Below the pieces are notes generated by a model, which was not told where the DNA came from, ran no database searches, and was given only the letters and a program-made list of their open reading frames with translations. Positions 46,159 through 56,471 of a DNA stretch of 64,000 nt are shown in pieces. This stretch comes from an uncultured Winogradskyella sp. (GTDB lineage Bacteria > Bacteroidota > Bacteroidia > Flavobacteriales > Flavobacteriaceae). The position numbers and the translations under genes were made by a program. The stretch covers positions 434,001 to 498,000 of the forward strand of contig CAJXLB010000001.1 in assembly GCA_913055905.1 (NCBI GenBank). Direction: 5' to 3'. Each line of letters starts with the position of its first letter. Position 1 is the first letter of the stretch.

Positions 46159-47340
46159 ATGGCTTGTAACAGTTGCTCAACTGGTAAAGATGGCCAACCA
46201 AGAGGATGTAGAAATAATGGGACCTGCGGCACAGATAGCTGTAACAAGTTAACTGTTTTTGATTGGTTAGCCAATATGTCCCTTCCTAATGGCCAAGAAC
46301 CTTTTAAAGGTGTAGAGGTTCGCTTTAAAAACGGAAGAAAGCATTACTATAAAAACACAGAAAACCTGAGCTTAAGTATCGGCGATATTGTTGCTACGCA
46401 AGCAAAGTCAGGTCATGATGTAGGCGTTGTTACCTTAACGGGAGAATTGGTACGTGTTCAAATGAAGCGCAAAAAGGTCGATATCAATGACGAAGAGAAT
46501 GTTCTAAAAATTTATAGAAAAGCCACGCAAAAAGATATTGATATTTGGTCGGCCTCAAGGGACAAGGAAGAACAAATGAAAGTTAAGGCCAGGCAATTTG
46601 CTATAGACCTTAACCTAAAGATGAAGATTTCTGATATTGAATATCAAGGCGACGGAAGTAAGGCGACGTTCTATTACACCGCTGAAGAGCGTGTAGACTT
46701 TAGGGAACTCATCAAAGTGTTTGCACGAGAGTTTAGAACACGAATAGAAATGCGTCAAGTAGGCTTTAGGCAAGAGGCAGCCAGACTAGGAGGCATTGGG
46801 TCTTGTGGCCGTGAGCTTTGTTGTTCAACCTGGTTAACAGATTTTAGATCCGTAAGCACTTCTGCGGCGAGATACCAGCAGTTATCCCTAAATCCTTTGA
46901 AACTCGCGGGACAATGTGGTAAATTAAAATGTTGCCTCAACTACGAACTCGACGCCTATTTAGATGCCCTGAAATCCTTTCCCAAGACAGATACAAAACT
47001 CTATACAGAAAAAGGTATTGCCATATGTCAAAAAACCGATATTTTTAAAGGGCTTATGTGGTATGCTTACGAAGGCGAGTGGATGAACTGGCATGTGATT
47101 ACCACAGATCAGGCCAATGAAATTATAGAAAAGAACAAGAAAAAGATTAAAGTATCGAGCTTAGAAGAATATGCTGCAGAACATATTAAAGATACTAAAG
47201 CCGAATTTGAGAACGTTGTAGGTCAAGACAGTTTAACACGGTTTGATAATCCAAAATCCAAAAGGAAACGTAAAAATAATAGGAAGAACCGCAAGCGAAA
47301 CCGAAATCGTAACAAAAACACAAATGCCAAAAAAAATTAA
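46159..47340 (+). CDS. ricT: PSP1/RicT-like regulatory protein
   Basis: The PSP1 domain protein (RicT/YaaT in Bacillus), part of an iron-sulfur-binding complex that acts on RNA processing and development. The N-terminus MACNSCSTGKDGQPRGCRNNGTCGTDSCNK is Cys-rich; I chose this ATG because homologues start here, although a TTG at 46135 is in frame. The PSP1 core includes R-I-E-M-R-Q-V-G-x-R-Q-E-A-A-R-L-G-G-I-G-S-C-G-R-E-L-C-C and C-G-K-L-K-C-C. The tail is a Lys/Arg/Asn run. The 3' end overlaps gldH by 17 bp. Confidence 0.92.
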   Translation: MACNSCSTGKDGQPRGCRNNGTCGTDSCNKLTVFDWLANMSLPNGQEPFKGVEVRFKNGRKHYYKNTENLSLSIGDIVATQAKSGHDVGVVTLTGELVRVQMKRKKVDINDEENVLKIYRKATQKDIDIWSASRDKEEQMKVKARQFAIDLNLKMKISDIEYQGDGSKATFYYTAEERVDFRELIKVFAREFRTRIEMRQVGFRQEAARLGGIGSCGRELCCSTWLTDFRSVSTSAARYQQLSLNPLKLAGQCGKLKCCLNYELDAYLDALKSFPKTDTKLYTEKGIAICQKTDIFKGLMWYAYEGEWMNWHVITTDQANEIIEKNKKKIKVSSLEEYAAEHIKDTKAEFENVVGQDSLTRFDNPKSKRKRKNNRKNRKRNRNRNKNTNAKKN

Positions 47341-47821
47341 AGGGATAGTTTTCCTTTTCGTTAGTGCTGCGTTAATCGCTTGCGATTCTAAGGCTGTTTT
47401 CGATTCTTATGTTTCCTATCCTAATGAATGGCACAAAGATTCGATTGCGAGTTTTAAGTTTATGGCTCCAGACACGCTAAACAATTACAACCTATTTATA
47501 AATATTAGGAATAATAACGATTATAAGTTCAACAATCTATTTCTTATAACCGAATTAAGCTACCCTCATGGCAAAACCGTAAAGGATACCCTAGAGTATA
47601 AAATGGCCAAACCCAATGGGGAATTACTGGGAACGGGTTTTACAGATGTAAAGGAAAACAAACTTTGGCTCAAAGGTTATGAGGGAACATTTAAATTTGA
47701 GGAAGAAGGCGAGTACCAAATAAATATTCAACATGCCATGCGGCAGAATGGACAGGTCAATGGCCTTGCAAATCTTGAAGGGATAACTGAAGTGGGATTT
47801 AGATTAGAATCCGTACAATAA
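47324..47821 (+). CDS. gldH: Gliding motility lipoprotein GldH
   Basis: A 165-residue lipoprotein needed for gliding in flavobacteria. The start at ATG 47324 (MPKKIKG) gives a clear signal, LFVSAALIACDSK, with Cys20 as lipidation site; longer in-frame versions would lack a signal peptide. Family features are W-H-K-D-S-I-A-S-F and N-L-F-I-N-I-R-N-N-N-D-Y. The start lies 17 bp inside ricT, and PBP1A follows after 9 bp. Confidence 0.92.
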   Translation: MPKKIKGIVFLFVSAALIACDSKAVFDSYVSYPNEWHKDSIASFKFMAPDTLNNYNLFINIRNNNDYKFNNLFLITELSYPHGKTVKDTLEYKMAKPNGELLGTGFTDVKENKLWLKGYEGTFKFEEEGEYQINIQHAMRQNGQVNGLANLEGITEVGFRLESVQ

Positions 47822-47830
47822 GTCTCAATT

Positions 47831-50176
47831 ATGGCAAAACGAAAAACATCATCTAACGCAAAAACCCAAGATTTTTCTAAATACATTCGCTGGTTTTGGA
47901 TGCTATTTACTGGAGTAGTTCTATCGGTCGTGCTCTTGTTTTTACTGGCATCTTGGGGTTTTCTTGGAGAAATGCCAGACCATACACGTTTAGAAAATCC
48001 TGAAACCAATTTAGCCACCGAGATTATTTCTTCTGATGGAAAAACACTTGGAAAGTTTTATTTTAATGATAATAGGACACCAGTAGCCTACGAAGATTTA
48101 CCAAAGCACTTGGTAGATGCCCTAATTGCCACAGAAGATGTTAGATACTACAATCACTCAGGTATTGATGCACGAGGAACCCTAAGAGCTCTTACAGGTA
48201 GAGGCGGAGGTGCAAGTACCATTTCACAACAATTGGCCAAACAGCTATTTACAGACCAAGTATCAAGAAATAAATTTCAGCGAGCCTTGCAGAAAGTAAG
48301 GGAATGGATTATAGCCATACGTTTAGAACGGCAGTATACAAAAGAAGAGATTATTGCGCAGTATTTCAATATTTATGATTTTGGTAATAATGGTGATGGA
48401 ATTAGATCAGCTGCTAGGATATATTTTGGGAAAGAACCTCATGAATTGGATTTAAAGGAGTCGGCCATGCTCGTGGGTATGTTTAAGAATTCCTCCCTGT
48501 ATAACCCTATCCCTTCGAGAAATCCCGTTGGAACCAAGAACCGTAGAAACGTGGTTTTGGCACAAATGGCCAAGTACGGCTTTATCGATCAAGAGCTAAA
48601 AGACTCCTTACAACAGACGGAACTGGATTTAAATTTTACACCTGAAACGCACAGGGAAGGCATTGCAACTTATTTTAGGGAGTATCTAAGAGGTTTTATG
48701 AAAGAATGGGCAGCGGACGAGAAAAATAGAAAACCAGACGGCAGCAAATATGATCTTTATAGTGATGGTTTAAAAATCTTTGTCACCATTGATTCAAGGA
48801 TGCAGAAGTATGCAGAAGAAGCTATAGGCTTACATATGCCTAGACTACAGGCCGAGTTTGACCATCAGAATACACCAGACCGTAATCCAACTGCACCGTT
48901 TTTAGAGTTAACCAATGCCGAAATAGATAAGCTTTTAAAAGACGGAATGCGACGCGGCGAACGCTGGCGTATTTTAAAAAATCAAGGCTTATCGGACAAA
49001 GAAATTGAGGCGACATTCTATGAGCCTATTGAAATGACGGTTTTTAAATGGGTAGACGGAAAACCAAGTGAAGTAGATACCGTTATGAAACCTATTGATT
49101 CCATGCGTTACTACAAATCGTTCCTGCGTCCAGGTTTAATGTCCATGGACCCCAAGACAGGACACGTTAAAGCTTGGGTTGGAGGAATGAATTACAAGCA
49201 TTTTCAATATGACATGGTTAAACAAGGAAAACGTCAGGTAGGTTCTACGTTTAAACCATTTGTATATGCAACAGCCATAGATCAACTACAATTATCACCT
49301 TGTGATTCTTTTCCAAGGACTCCAATAACCATTGCAGCCAATAAATTTGGAAACCCAGAACCTTGGACCACAAAAAATTCTGATGGAAATTATTCAGGTG
49401 TTCAAACCTTAAAGGATGCCTTGGCCAGTTCTACCAATACAGTGACTGCCAGATTAATGAATGAAATTGGGCCACAACCCGTTGTAGAAATGGCTAAAAA
49501 ATTAGGAGTGGAGCAAGATATTTTACCAGTACCAGCAATAGCGTTAGGAACACCAGATATTAGTATTTACGAAATGGTTGCTGCCTACTCCACTTTCGCC
49601 AATAAGGGTGTGTACAACAAACCTGTAATGGTCACTAGAATTGAAGATAAAAATGGCACTATTTTGTATCAATTCGTTCCAGAGAGCAAGGATGTGCTGA
49701 GCGAAGAGGTGGCCTATGTTACGGTAAACCTTATGGAAGGGGTTACCCAAGCCGGATCCGGGAGACGTTTAAGACACAAAGGCTTTGACCAGTGGAATCC
49801 GATGTATAGGGAGATTATTACAGGATACCCTTATGAATTCACAAATCCTATTGCTGGTAAAACAGGGACCACTCAAAATCAAAGTGATGGATGGTTCATG
49901 GGAATGGTACCTAACCTAGTAACTGGCGTATGGGTGGGTGCAGAGGACAGATCAGTACATTTTAAATCCATTACCTACGGACAAGGCGCTTCAATGGCTT
50001 TGCCTATTTGGGGTCTGTACATGAAGGCTTGTTATGCAGACGAAACCTTGAATGTTTCTAAGGAAGAGTTTGAAAAGCCAGAAGAGTTGAGTATTAATGT
50101 AGATTGTGACATTAAAGACGAAGGCGACCTCTCAGAAGATATTGACCCACTCGATGAGGTAGATGTAGATTTTTAG
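47831..50176 (+). CDS. Class A penicillin-binding protein (PBP1A-like)
   Basis: A 781-residue bifunctional peptidoglycan synthase: one N-terminal membrane helix (about 18-40), a GT51 transglycosylase domain with catalytic Glu in A-T-E-D-V-R-Y (about residue 100) and G-A-S-T-I-S-Q-Q-L, and a transpeptidase domain with S-T-F-K (catalytic Ser about residue 472), S-S-T-N (about 533) and K-T-G-T (about 676). The C-terminus is strongly acidic. Its place after gldH is common in flavobacteria. Confidence 0.95.
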   Translation: MAKRKTSSNAKTQDFSKYIRWFWMLFTGVVLSVVLLFLLASWGFLGEMPDHTRLENPETNLATEIISSDGKTLGKFYFNDNRTPVAYEDLPKHLVDALIATEDVRYYNHSGIDARGTLRALTGRGGGASTISQQLAKQLFTDQVSRNKFQRALQKVREWIIAIRLERQYTKEEIIAQYFNIYDFGNNGDGIRSAARIYFGKEPHELDLKESAMLVGMFKNSSLYNPIPSRNPVGTKNRRNVVLAQMAKYGFIDQELKDSLQQTELDLNFTPETHREGIATYFREYLRGFMKEWAADEKNRKPDGSKYDLYSDGLKIFVTIDSRMQKYAEEAIGLHMPRLQAEFDHQNTPDRNPTAPFLELTNAEIDKLLKDGMRRGERWRILKNQGLSDKEIEATFYEPIEMTVFKWVDGKPSEVDTVMKPIDSMRYYKSFLRPGLMSMDPKTGHVKAWVGGMNYKHFQYDMVKQGKRQVGSTFKPFVYATAIDQLQLSPCDSFPRTPITIAANKFGNPEPWTTKNSDGNYSGVQTLKDALASSTNTVTARLMNEIGPQPVVEMAKKLGVEQDILPVPAIALGTPDISIYEMVAAYSTFANKGVYNKPVMVTRIEDKNGTILYQFVPESKDVLSEEVAYVTVNLMEGVTQAGSGRRLRHKGFDQWNPMYREIITGYPYEFTNPIAGKTGTTQNQSDGWFMGMVPNLVTGVWVGAEDRSVHFKSITYGQGASMALPIWGLYMKACYADETLNVSKEEFEKPEELSINVDCDIKDEGDLSEDIDPLDEVDVDF

Positions 50177-50264
50177 ACCTCTAACGCCTTTTTTTATTCT
50201 TACAAAATTATACTGATTTCTGCGTTCAGTTTTGTAATTTTCGGTACCTAAATTTTATGGTTTT

Positions 50265-50966
50265 ATGATTGATAAAACAGTAGCCAATGTTTCTGAAGCG
50301 TTAGATGGTGTAAAAGATAATATGACCTTTATGCTGGGCGGTTTTGGACTATCAGGAATCCCTGAAAATGCCATAGCAGAGTTGGTGAGGAGAAATATTA
50401 AAGGGCTCACTTGTATTTCCAATAACGCTGGTGTAGACGATTTTGGCTTGGGACTTCTACTCCAGAAGAAACAGATTAAAAAAATGATTTCTTCTTATGT
50501 GGGCGAAAATGATGAATTTGAACGACAAATGTTATCTGGCGAGCTTGAAGTAGACTTGATTCCTCAAGGAACGCTTGCAGAACGATGCCGTGCGGCACAA
50601 GCAGGCATACCAGCTTTTTACACACCTGCAGGCTATGGTACTGAGGTAGAAAAAGGAAAAGAGACAAGGGAGTTTAATGGCAAAATGCATGTTTTAGAAC
50701 GGGCTTTTAAGGCTGATTTCGGATTTATCAAGGCATGGAAAGGCGATGCGGCCGGTAATCTCGTGTTTAAGGGTACAGCCAGAAATTTTAATCCTAATAT
50801 GTGTGGCGCCGCTGATATCACCGTCGTCGAGGTTGAAGAGTTGCTACCTGTAGGAGCTTTAGACCCTAACCAAATTCACATTCCTGGTATTTTTGTCCAG
50901 CGCATTTTTAAAGGTGAAATTTTTGAAAAAAGAATAGAACAAAGAACAGTAAGACCACGTAAATAA
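50265..50966 (+). CDS. scoA: 3-oxoacid CoA-transferase subunit A
   Basis: The alpha subunit of succinyl-CoA:3-ketoacid CoA-transferase (family I). It has 233 residues, with [12 protein letters not shown] near the N-terminus and G-Y-G-T-E-V and K-G-T-A-R-N-F-N-P. It binds CoA with subunit B, which follows after 1 bp. Likely used in ketone body or short-chain keto-acid metabolism. Confidence 0.95.
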   Translation: MIDKTVANVSEALDGVKDNMTFMLGGFGLSGIPENAIAELVRRNIKGLTCISNNAGVDDFGLGLLLQKKQIKKMISSYVGENDEFERQMLSGELEVDLIPQGTLAERCRAAQAGIPAFYTPAGYGTEVEKGKETREFNGKMHVLERAFKADFGFIKAWKGDAAGNLVFKGTARNFNPNMCGAADITVVEVEELLPVGALDPNQIHIPGIFVQRIFKGEIFEKRIEQRTVRPRK

Positions 50967-50967
50967 T

Positions 50968-51621
50968 ATGTTAGACAAAAACGGAATAGCGAAACGTATC
51001 GCTCAAGAAGTGAAAGACGGTTATTATGTGAATCTAGGTATTGGCATACCAACACTTGTGGCCAACTTTGTCAGAGATGATATACAGGTCGAATTTCAAA
51101 GTGAAAATGGCGTTCTTGGAATGGGGCCGTTTCCATTTGAAGGAGAAGAAGATCCAGACGTTATAAATGCAGGTAAACAAACCATAACAACCTTACCAGG
51201 AGCTAGTTTTTTCGATTCGGCAATGAGCTTTTCAATGATAAGGGGTCAGCATGTAGATTTAACAATCTTAGGCGCTATGGAAGTAGCAGAAAATGGCGAT
51301 ATAGCAAATTGGAAGATTCCCGGAAAGATGGTAAAAGGTATGGGAGGTGCAATGGATCTCGTGGCTAGTGCAGAAAATATAATTGTGGCCATGATGCATA
51401 CCAACAGGGCAGGTGCCTCGAAGCTTTTAAAGAAATGTACACTACCATTAACTGGAGTGGGCTGCGTTAAAAAGATAGTAACAAACCTAGCTGTACTGGA
51501 AGTGACTGAGCAAGGGTTTAAGCTATTGGAAAGAGCTCCAGATGTTTCAGTAGAAGATATAAAAAGCGCTACGGAAGGCACACTGATTGTTGAAGGTGAA
51601 ATCCCTGAGATGCGATTGTAA
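50968..51621 (+). CDS. scoB: 3-oxoacid CoA-transferase subunit B
   Basis: The beta subunit, 217 residues, carrying the catalytic Glu in F-Q-S-E-N-G-V-L-G-M-G. The N-terminal G-Y-Y-V-N-L-G-I-G-I-P-T-L is also conserved. The pair ends in a terminator hairpin. Confidence 0.95.
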   Translation: MLDKNGIAKRIAQEVKDGYYVNLGIGIPTLVANFVRDDIQVEFQSENGVLGMGPFPFEGEEDPDVINAGKQTITTLPGASFFDSAMSFSMIRGQHVDLTILGAMEVAENGDIANWKIPGKMVKGMGGAMDLVASAENIIVAMMHTNRAGASKLLKKCTLPLTGVGCVKKIVTNLAVLEVTEQGFKLLERAPDVSVEDIKSATEGTLIVEGEIPEMRL

Positions 51622-51644
51622 TAACTTCAAAACTATAGCAACTT

Positions 51645-51674
51645 AAAAACCACTTGTACTCAGGTGGTTTTTAT
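51645..51674 (+). terminator. Terminator of scoAB
   Basis: A 12-bp stem with one G-T pair (51645-51656 with 51661-51672), four-base loop, and a T-run to 51675. Confidence 0.85.
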
Positions 51675-51796
51675 TTGTTCAATTCGATTTGAAATTCCTA
51701 TAAATGTTAAAAAATAATGCAATTCATCGATTAATAATGTTTTTAAACTGATTTATTCAAAAATTATGGCATATTAGCCATCCCAAATCTAATAAA

Positions 51797-51846
51797 CCAA
51801 ATCTATCATAAACTTAATTTATGATTTGCCCCAAATCTGTCATAAA
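51797..51846. repeat. Repeated CCAAATCT-TCATAAA units
   Basis: CCAAATCTATCATAAA at 51797-51812 is repeated with one change at 51831-51846 (period 34 bp), and TTTATGATTTG between them (51818-51828) is an inverted partner. Additional CCAAATCT cores occur at 51783-51790 and 51868-51875. The set lies upstream of a short open frame. Confidence 0.7.
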
Positions 51847-51855
51847 TAACTGCTT

Positions 51856-51981
51856 ATGAAAACACAACCAAATCTACCAGAACCTGCTTATGACAACAAC
51901 AGTGTTGTTAGCAATGTTAAAAACACGGTACAGTTAGTATCCAATGTTTTTAAATTGGCAAGAAAAATATTTATGCTTTAG
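51856..51981 (+). CDS. Possible small protein of 41 residues
   Basis: An ATG-started frame of 41 codons with plausible composition: a polar N-terminus (QPNLPEPAYDNNS) followed by an amphipathic helix ending in K-L-A-R-K-I-F. It is preceded by repeats and followed within 35 bp by a plus-strand terminator, which suggests a short transcript. No family was recognised; it could be a leader or a chance frame. Confidence 0.4.
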   Translation: MKTQPNLPEPAYDNNSVVSNVKNTVQLVSNVFKLARKIFML

Positions 51982-52013
51982 CTTATTTAAGTTGAAGCAT
52001 AATTATTTTGAAA

Positions 52014-52038
52014 TGGCTCTTATTTAAGAGCTATTTTT
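52014..52038 (+). terminator. Terminator downstream of the small frame, overlapping the end of the GH3 gene
   Basis: Arms 52014-52022 and 52025-52033 pair over 9 bp (one G-T) with a T-run on the plus strand at 52034-52038. It lies 32 bp after the small frame and covers the stop codon of the opposing GH3 gene. Confidence 0.6.
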
Positions 52039-54314
52039 GTTTTCAGGGTTGTTGTAGAACTTCCTCCGATATAAATTTCAAATTCACCTTGCTCGATTAC
52101 GAAGGCGCCTTTATTAGTATAAAATCCAAGGTCGTTGGTAGTTAATACGAAGCTTAATTCCTTTGTTTCGCCCTTTTTTAAATCAACTAGTTCAAAACCT
52201 TTAAGTTCTTTGATGGGTCTTGTGACAGAGCCAACCAAATCCCTTATATAAAGTTGGACGACCTCCTTTCCGTCATATTCCCCAATATTAGAGATTTGAA
52301 CGGACACTTTAATTTCTTCACCAATAGAATACTTTTGTTTATTGGTTTTAAGTTTGTCATAGTTAAAAACGGTATAACTCAGCCCATGACCAAAAGGGAA
52401 CAATGGTGAATTTTTTGCATCAAGATAGTGCGACCAAAACACATTGTTTTCGACATTTCTTGGTCGTCCAGTATTTTTATGATTGTAGTAAATTGGTATT
52501 TGGCCAACATCTCGCGGAAAGGTCATGGGCAACTTACCACTTGGCACATAATCTCCATATAAAACCTCTGCAAGGGCATTACCACTTTGAGAACCAAGTT
52601 GCCACGCCATTACTATACTTGGGATGTGTTTGGCAGCCCAATCTATGATTAAAGGTCTTCCGCTTTGTAAAACCAAAACTATGTTTGGATTTACCTTGTA
52701 AACAGCCTCTAACAGCTCTTGCTGCAGCCCTGGTAGTTTAAGGTTAGTTTTGCTTCTTGCTTCACCACTCTGAAATCCATGCTCTCCCAATACCATTATC
52801 ACAATGTCTGCTTTGGACGCTAGATTTGCAGCATCTTTAATGCCTTGTCTATTAGTCATATTGATATTGGCTTCCTTAGCAAAAGAGGGACTGTCGTTTA
52901 CCAAATCCACGCCTTTATGATACAGAATGGTATTATCGCCGTAGGACTTTAGCCCTTCCAGCACAGACACGGCACTATTAGGTTCTGCCGCAGCCCTCCA
53001 ATTCCCTAGCGGGCTGTCTTTGTCTACCGCTAACGGACCTATTACAGCAATGGTTTGGCCTGCCCTTTTCAAAGGAAGTTTTTGGTTGTCATTTTTGAGC
53101 AAGACAATCGATTTTTTGGCCATATCCAGAACGGCTTGTTGGTGCTCTTGTTTCCCTAGGGTTTTGGACTCTAGTTCCTCATTACAATATCTGTATGGAT
53201 CATCAAATAAACCTAATTCAAACTTTAACCTTAAAATCCTTGAAACAGCTTCATTCAATACCTCTTCACTGAGCTCGCCCGATTTAATGATATCAGTTAA
53301 TTCATTGATGTAGACATAACCTTCCATATCCATGTCGTTACCTGCAGATAGTGCCAGAATAGCCGCTTCCTTTTCATCAGTAGCATGGCCCCATGAGATG
53401 AGTTCTTTAATCGAAGCCCAATCCGATACTACAAGACCTTTAAAATCCCATTCGCCCTTAAGCAGTTTGCGTTGCAATTCCTTATGGGCCGTTACCGGAA
53501 TACCGTTTAAGTCGTTAAACGAGTTCATAAAAGTTTTTACACCTACGTTGGCAGCAGTTTTAAAAGGAGGTAACACCACATTATAAAGGGTTGAGGTTCC
53601 TATGTCTACAGTGTTATATTCTTTTCCTGCTTCGACAAAACCGTATGCTGCAAAATGCTTGGCGCAGGCAGCAATAGTATTTTTTGCACCAATATCATCG
53701 CCCTGAAAACCTCGAACCCTTGCCGCTGCTATTTTACTCCCAAGATAGGCGTCTTCTCCAGCCCCTTCCATAACGCGACCCCAACGTGGGTCTCTTGAAA
53801 CATCGACCATCGGAGCAAACGTCCAATGCAGTCCGGCTGCAGAGGCTTCAATACCTGCAATTCTTGCGGATGTTTGGATAGCATCGAGATCCCAACTCGC
53901 TGCTTCTGCTAAAGGAATAGGACTAATAGTTTTAAAACCGTGAATAACATCATAACCAAACAGCAATGGTATACCTAGTCTCGTTTCTTCAACTGCGATT
54001 TTTTGAATGCGTTTAGTGTTTTTGGCACCATGAACATTTAACATAGCACCAACCCACCCCCTTTTTAAATGATCAAATTTTTCTTGGGCAGATTTAGTGT
54101 TGGCAGGGCCTGTACTCTCCCAAAAATCCGAGTACATGTTTAATTGGCCAACTTTTTCCTCTAAAGTCATTAAGGCCAAGAGTGAATCAACCTTTTTATC
54201 GATATCCATATTACTTTTTGATCGTGTAGATTTTTCATCTTTGTTGTCCATGCAGCTCGAAACCAATAGACTTATGACTAAATATACAATGAGTTTTAAT
54301 CGCATCGTGTGCAT
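52020..54314 (-). CDS. bglX: Glycoside hydrolase family 3 (beta-glucosidase, BglX-like) lipoprotein
   Basis: A 764-residue exo-acting glycosidase. The N-terminus has a lipoprotein signal (VYLVISLLVSSC, Cys21). The N-terminal barrel has K-H-F-A-A-Y-G and the nucleophile Asp298 in V-V-S-D-W-A-S; the second domain carries the family's alpha/beta sandwich (G-E-H-G-F-Q-S-G-E-A) and the C-terminus is a fibronectin-type domain. Likely location is the periplasm or the outer membrane. MHTM offers two ATG starts. No sugar transporter or SusCD pair is nearby. Confidence 0.93.
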   Translation of the reverse strand: MHTMRLKLIVYLVISLLVSSCMDNKDEKSTRSKSNMDIDKKVDSLLALMTLEEKVGQLNMYSDFWESTGPANTKSAQEKFDHLKRGWVGAMLNVHGAKNTKRIQKIAVEETRLGIPLLFGYDVIHGFKTISPIPLAEAASWDLDAIQTSARIAGIEASAAGLHWTFAPMVDVSRDPRWGRVMEGAGEDAYLGSKIAAARVRGFQGDDIGAKNTIAACAKHFAAYGFVEAGKEYNTVDIGTSTLYNVVLPPFKTAANVGVKTFMNSFNDLNGIPVTAHKELQRKLLKGEWDFKGLVVSDWASIKELISWGHATDEKEAAILALSAGNDMDMEGYVYINELTDIIKSGELSEEVLNEAVSRILRLKFELGLFDDPYRYCNEELESKTLGKQEHQQAVLDMAKKSIVLLKNDNQKLPLKRAGQTIAVIGPLAVDKDSPLGNWRAAAEPNSAVSVLEGLKSYGDNTILYHKGVDLVNDSPSFAKEANINMTNRQGIKDAANLASKADIVIMVLGEHGFQSGEARSKTNLKLPGLQQELLEAVYKVNPNIVLVLQSGRPLIIDWAAKHIPSIVMAWQLGSQSGNALAEVLYGDYVPSGKLPMTFPRDVGQIPIYYNHKNTGRPRNVENNVFWSHYLDAKNSPLFPFGHGLSYTVFNYDKLKTNKQKYSIGEEIKVSVQISNIGEYDGKEVVQLYIRDLVGSVTRPIKELKGFELVDLKKGETKELSFVLTTNDLGFYTNKGAFVIEQGEFEIYIGGSSTTTLKTKIALK

Positions 54315-54343
54315 TCAATTTATAATTTGTGGTTATAATCCCA

Positions 54344-56038
54344 TTAGTCTATTCCATCTGGAATAGCATTTATGAGTCGCTTGGTATAAGGTTTTTTAGG
54401 GTTAGAGAACACCTCGTCAGCGTCTCCAATTTCTTCGATTTTTCCTTCGTTCATGACAAGAAGTTGGTCTGCCATATACTTTACAACGCTAAGGTCGTGC
54501 GAAATAAAAATATAAGTAAAGCCATATTGGTCCTTAAGTTTATTCAATAGATTCAATACTTGAGCTTGTACCGATATGTCTAAAGCCGAAACCGATTCAT
54601 CACAGATAATCAACTTAGGATTTAAGGCTATGGTTCTGGCAATGCCAATGCGTTGTCTTTGGCCTCCTGAAAATTGGTGTGGAAACTTATCAAAATCTAC
54701 CTCAGAAAGCCCAACACTTTTTAAAATCTCCAAAACCTTAAGCTTTCGTTCTTTATTGTTTTCCCAGATGTTGTGCACTTTCATAGGCTCTAGTATAGCT
54801 TCACCTACCTTTAATCTAGGATTAAGTGAGGCGAATGGGTCCTGAAAGATAATTTGTATGTCTTTCCTAAGTCGCCTCATTTCAGATTTACTCAAATTGG
54901 TAATATCCTTTCCTTTATAACGGATTTTTCCTGCTGTCGCCTTATCCAATTGTAAGATTATATTTCCCAATGTTGATTTGCCACAGCCAGATTCTCCTAC
55001 CAAGCCTAATGTTTCTCCAGGATAAACTTTAAAACTGACACCATTAACCGCCTTAAAAAAAGAATTAGACTTCAACCAACCAGATTTAGTTATATAAGCC
55101 TTCTCAACATCATTGACTTCTAATAAGGGTTGTTGCTTATATAATTTCTTATGGCGTTGTTGGCGCTCTTTAGTGGTAACCAGTTCGCTTTTAAAGCTAT
55201 TGGACATAAAATCAGAAATCGTTGGAAGTAGTTTCACTCTGTTTTTTGTAGAAGGTCTCGCTCCTATCAACGCTTTTGTATAACGGTGTTTTGGACTATT
55301 AAAAATAGAAGATTTAGAACCTTGTTCTACAATTTCTCCCTTGTACATTACAATGACCTTATCTGCTATTTGAGACACCAAGGCCAGGTCATGAGATATG
55401 AACAGAACGCTCATTTGGGTCTTTTTTTGAATATCTTTAAGTAAGTCCAAGATTTCTTTTTGAACCGTCACATCAAGGGCTGTTGTTGGCTCGTCTGCAA
55501 TAAGGAGTTTTGGTTTATACGCTATGGCCATGGCAATCATAACGCGCTGTTTTTGCCCACCGGAAATTTCATGCGGATAGGCCTTATATATTCTTTCTGG
55601 ATTAGGAAGTTTAACTTGCTCGAATAATCTTAAGACTTCAGCTTTTATCTCTGAAGAATTAAGGTAAAAATGTTCTTTAAGTATTTCTGCAACCTGGCTG
55701 CCACAGCGCATGGAAGGGTTTAAGGAACTCATTGGCTCCTGAAAAATCATGGCAATGTCCTTGCCTCTAATTTTCCGCATTTCGGCAATGGGAAGGCCTA
55801 TAATCTCCTTGTTGGACAGTAAAATGCTTCCGCTATTGATTTGAGATAGTTTGGGAGGCAGTAATCCCATTAAAGCTAATGCCGTTACCGATTTCCCTGA
55901 ACCTGATTCACCCACAATGGCAGTAAAGGAATTTACTGATAGTTTAAATGAAATGGTTTTTATTATCGGTTTGTAGCTGTTCTTCGATTTAAACGAAATA
56001 GCTAGATCCTTGACCTCTAAGAGTGGAGAATTGTCCAT
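54344..56038 (-). CDS. Fused dipeptide/oligopeptide ABC transporter ATPase (YejF/GsiA type)
   Basis: A 564-residue protein with two full nucleotide-binding domains: Walker A G-E-S-G-S-G-K-S (residues 43-50) and G-E-S-G-C-G-K-S-T (about 340-350), each with its signature (I-S-G-G-Q-K-Q-R and S-G-G-Q-R-Q-R) and Walker B. It energises a dipeptide/oligopeptide importer of the Dpp/Opp family. Both domains are intact. The membrane and binding proteins are not in the window, so it is an orphan here. Confidence 0.95.
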   Translation of the reverse strand: MDNSPLLEVKDLAISFKSKNSYKPIIKTISFKLSVNSFTAIVGESGSGKSVTALALMGLLPPKLSQINSGSILLSNKEIIGLPIAEMRKIRGKDIAMIFQEPMSSLNPSMRCGSQVAEILKEHFYLNSSEIKAEVLRLFEQVKLPNPERIYKAYPHEISGGQKQRVMIAMAIAYKPKLLIADEPTTALDVTVQKEILDLLKDIQKKTQMSVLFISHDLALVSQIADKVIVMYKGEIVEQGSKSSIFNSPKHRYTKALIGARPSTKNRVKLLPTISDFMSNSFKSELVTTKERQQRHKKLYKQQPLLEVNDVEKAYITKSGWLKSNSFFKAVNGVSFKVYPGETLGLVGESGCGKSTLGNIILQLDKATAGKIRYKGKDITNLSKSEMRRLRKDIQIIFQDPFASLNPRLKVGEAILEPMKVHNIWENNKERKLKVLEILKSVGLSEVDFDKFPHQFSGGQRQRIGIARTIALNPKLIICDESVSALDISVQAQVLNLLNKLKDQYGFTYIFISHDLSVVKYMADQLLVMNEGKIEEIGDADEVFSNPKKPYTKRLINAIPDGID

Positions 56039-56471
56039 ATGTAAATATAAAATATTAAGTCTTTATTATTAGGATTTACACCTCATCAAATTGAAAATTA
56101 AACGTAAAAACATCCAGCCAATTAGATAATTAAATTAAGACAGGTATGATAGAAACCAAGGAAGCAACACAGCTGTAGTATACCATATGTGTTAAGTGAT
56201 ATATGGAAACTATCTTATTAATGATTAGACAACATGAGTGTCCTAATTAAAATCAATTTTTTTGCTGAATTGAAAAACCATGTTTGTTGATTTTATTCTT
56301 ACTCTAATCTGATAAGAATTTGCAGCAATGAAAGTTTTACCTTACAAACTATTACGGTTTTTACGTAGTTTTTCAGCATTTCATTAAGAAAATATTAACA
56401 ATCGAATTTCCTATAGAAAAAATAATTATTTTGAGGCATCACTATTAATTAATCTATAAACCCTCATCATT
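56039..56471. other. 433-bp intergenic region before the metalloprotease
   Basis: Between the divergent ABC ATPase and metalloprotease genes. It is AT-rich and contains a weak inverted repeat (56183-56188 with 56201-56206). No gene or clear promoter box was seen; the sequence at 56425-56434 resembles a -7 element but has a mismatch. Confidence 0.5.

Noticed and set aside
51783..51875. CRISPR-like array of CCAAATCT repeats
   Set aside because: Repeats are 8-16 bp, irregularly spaced and unaccompanied by cas genes.
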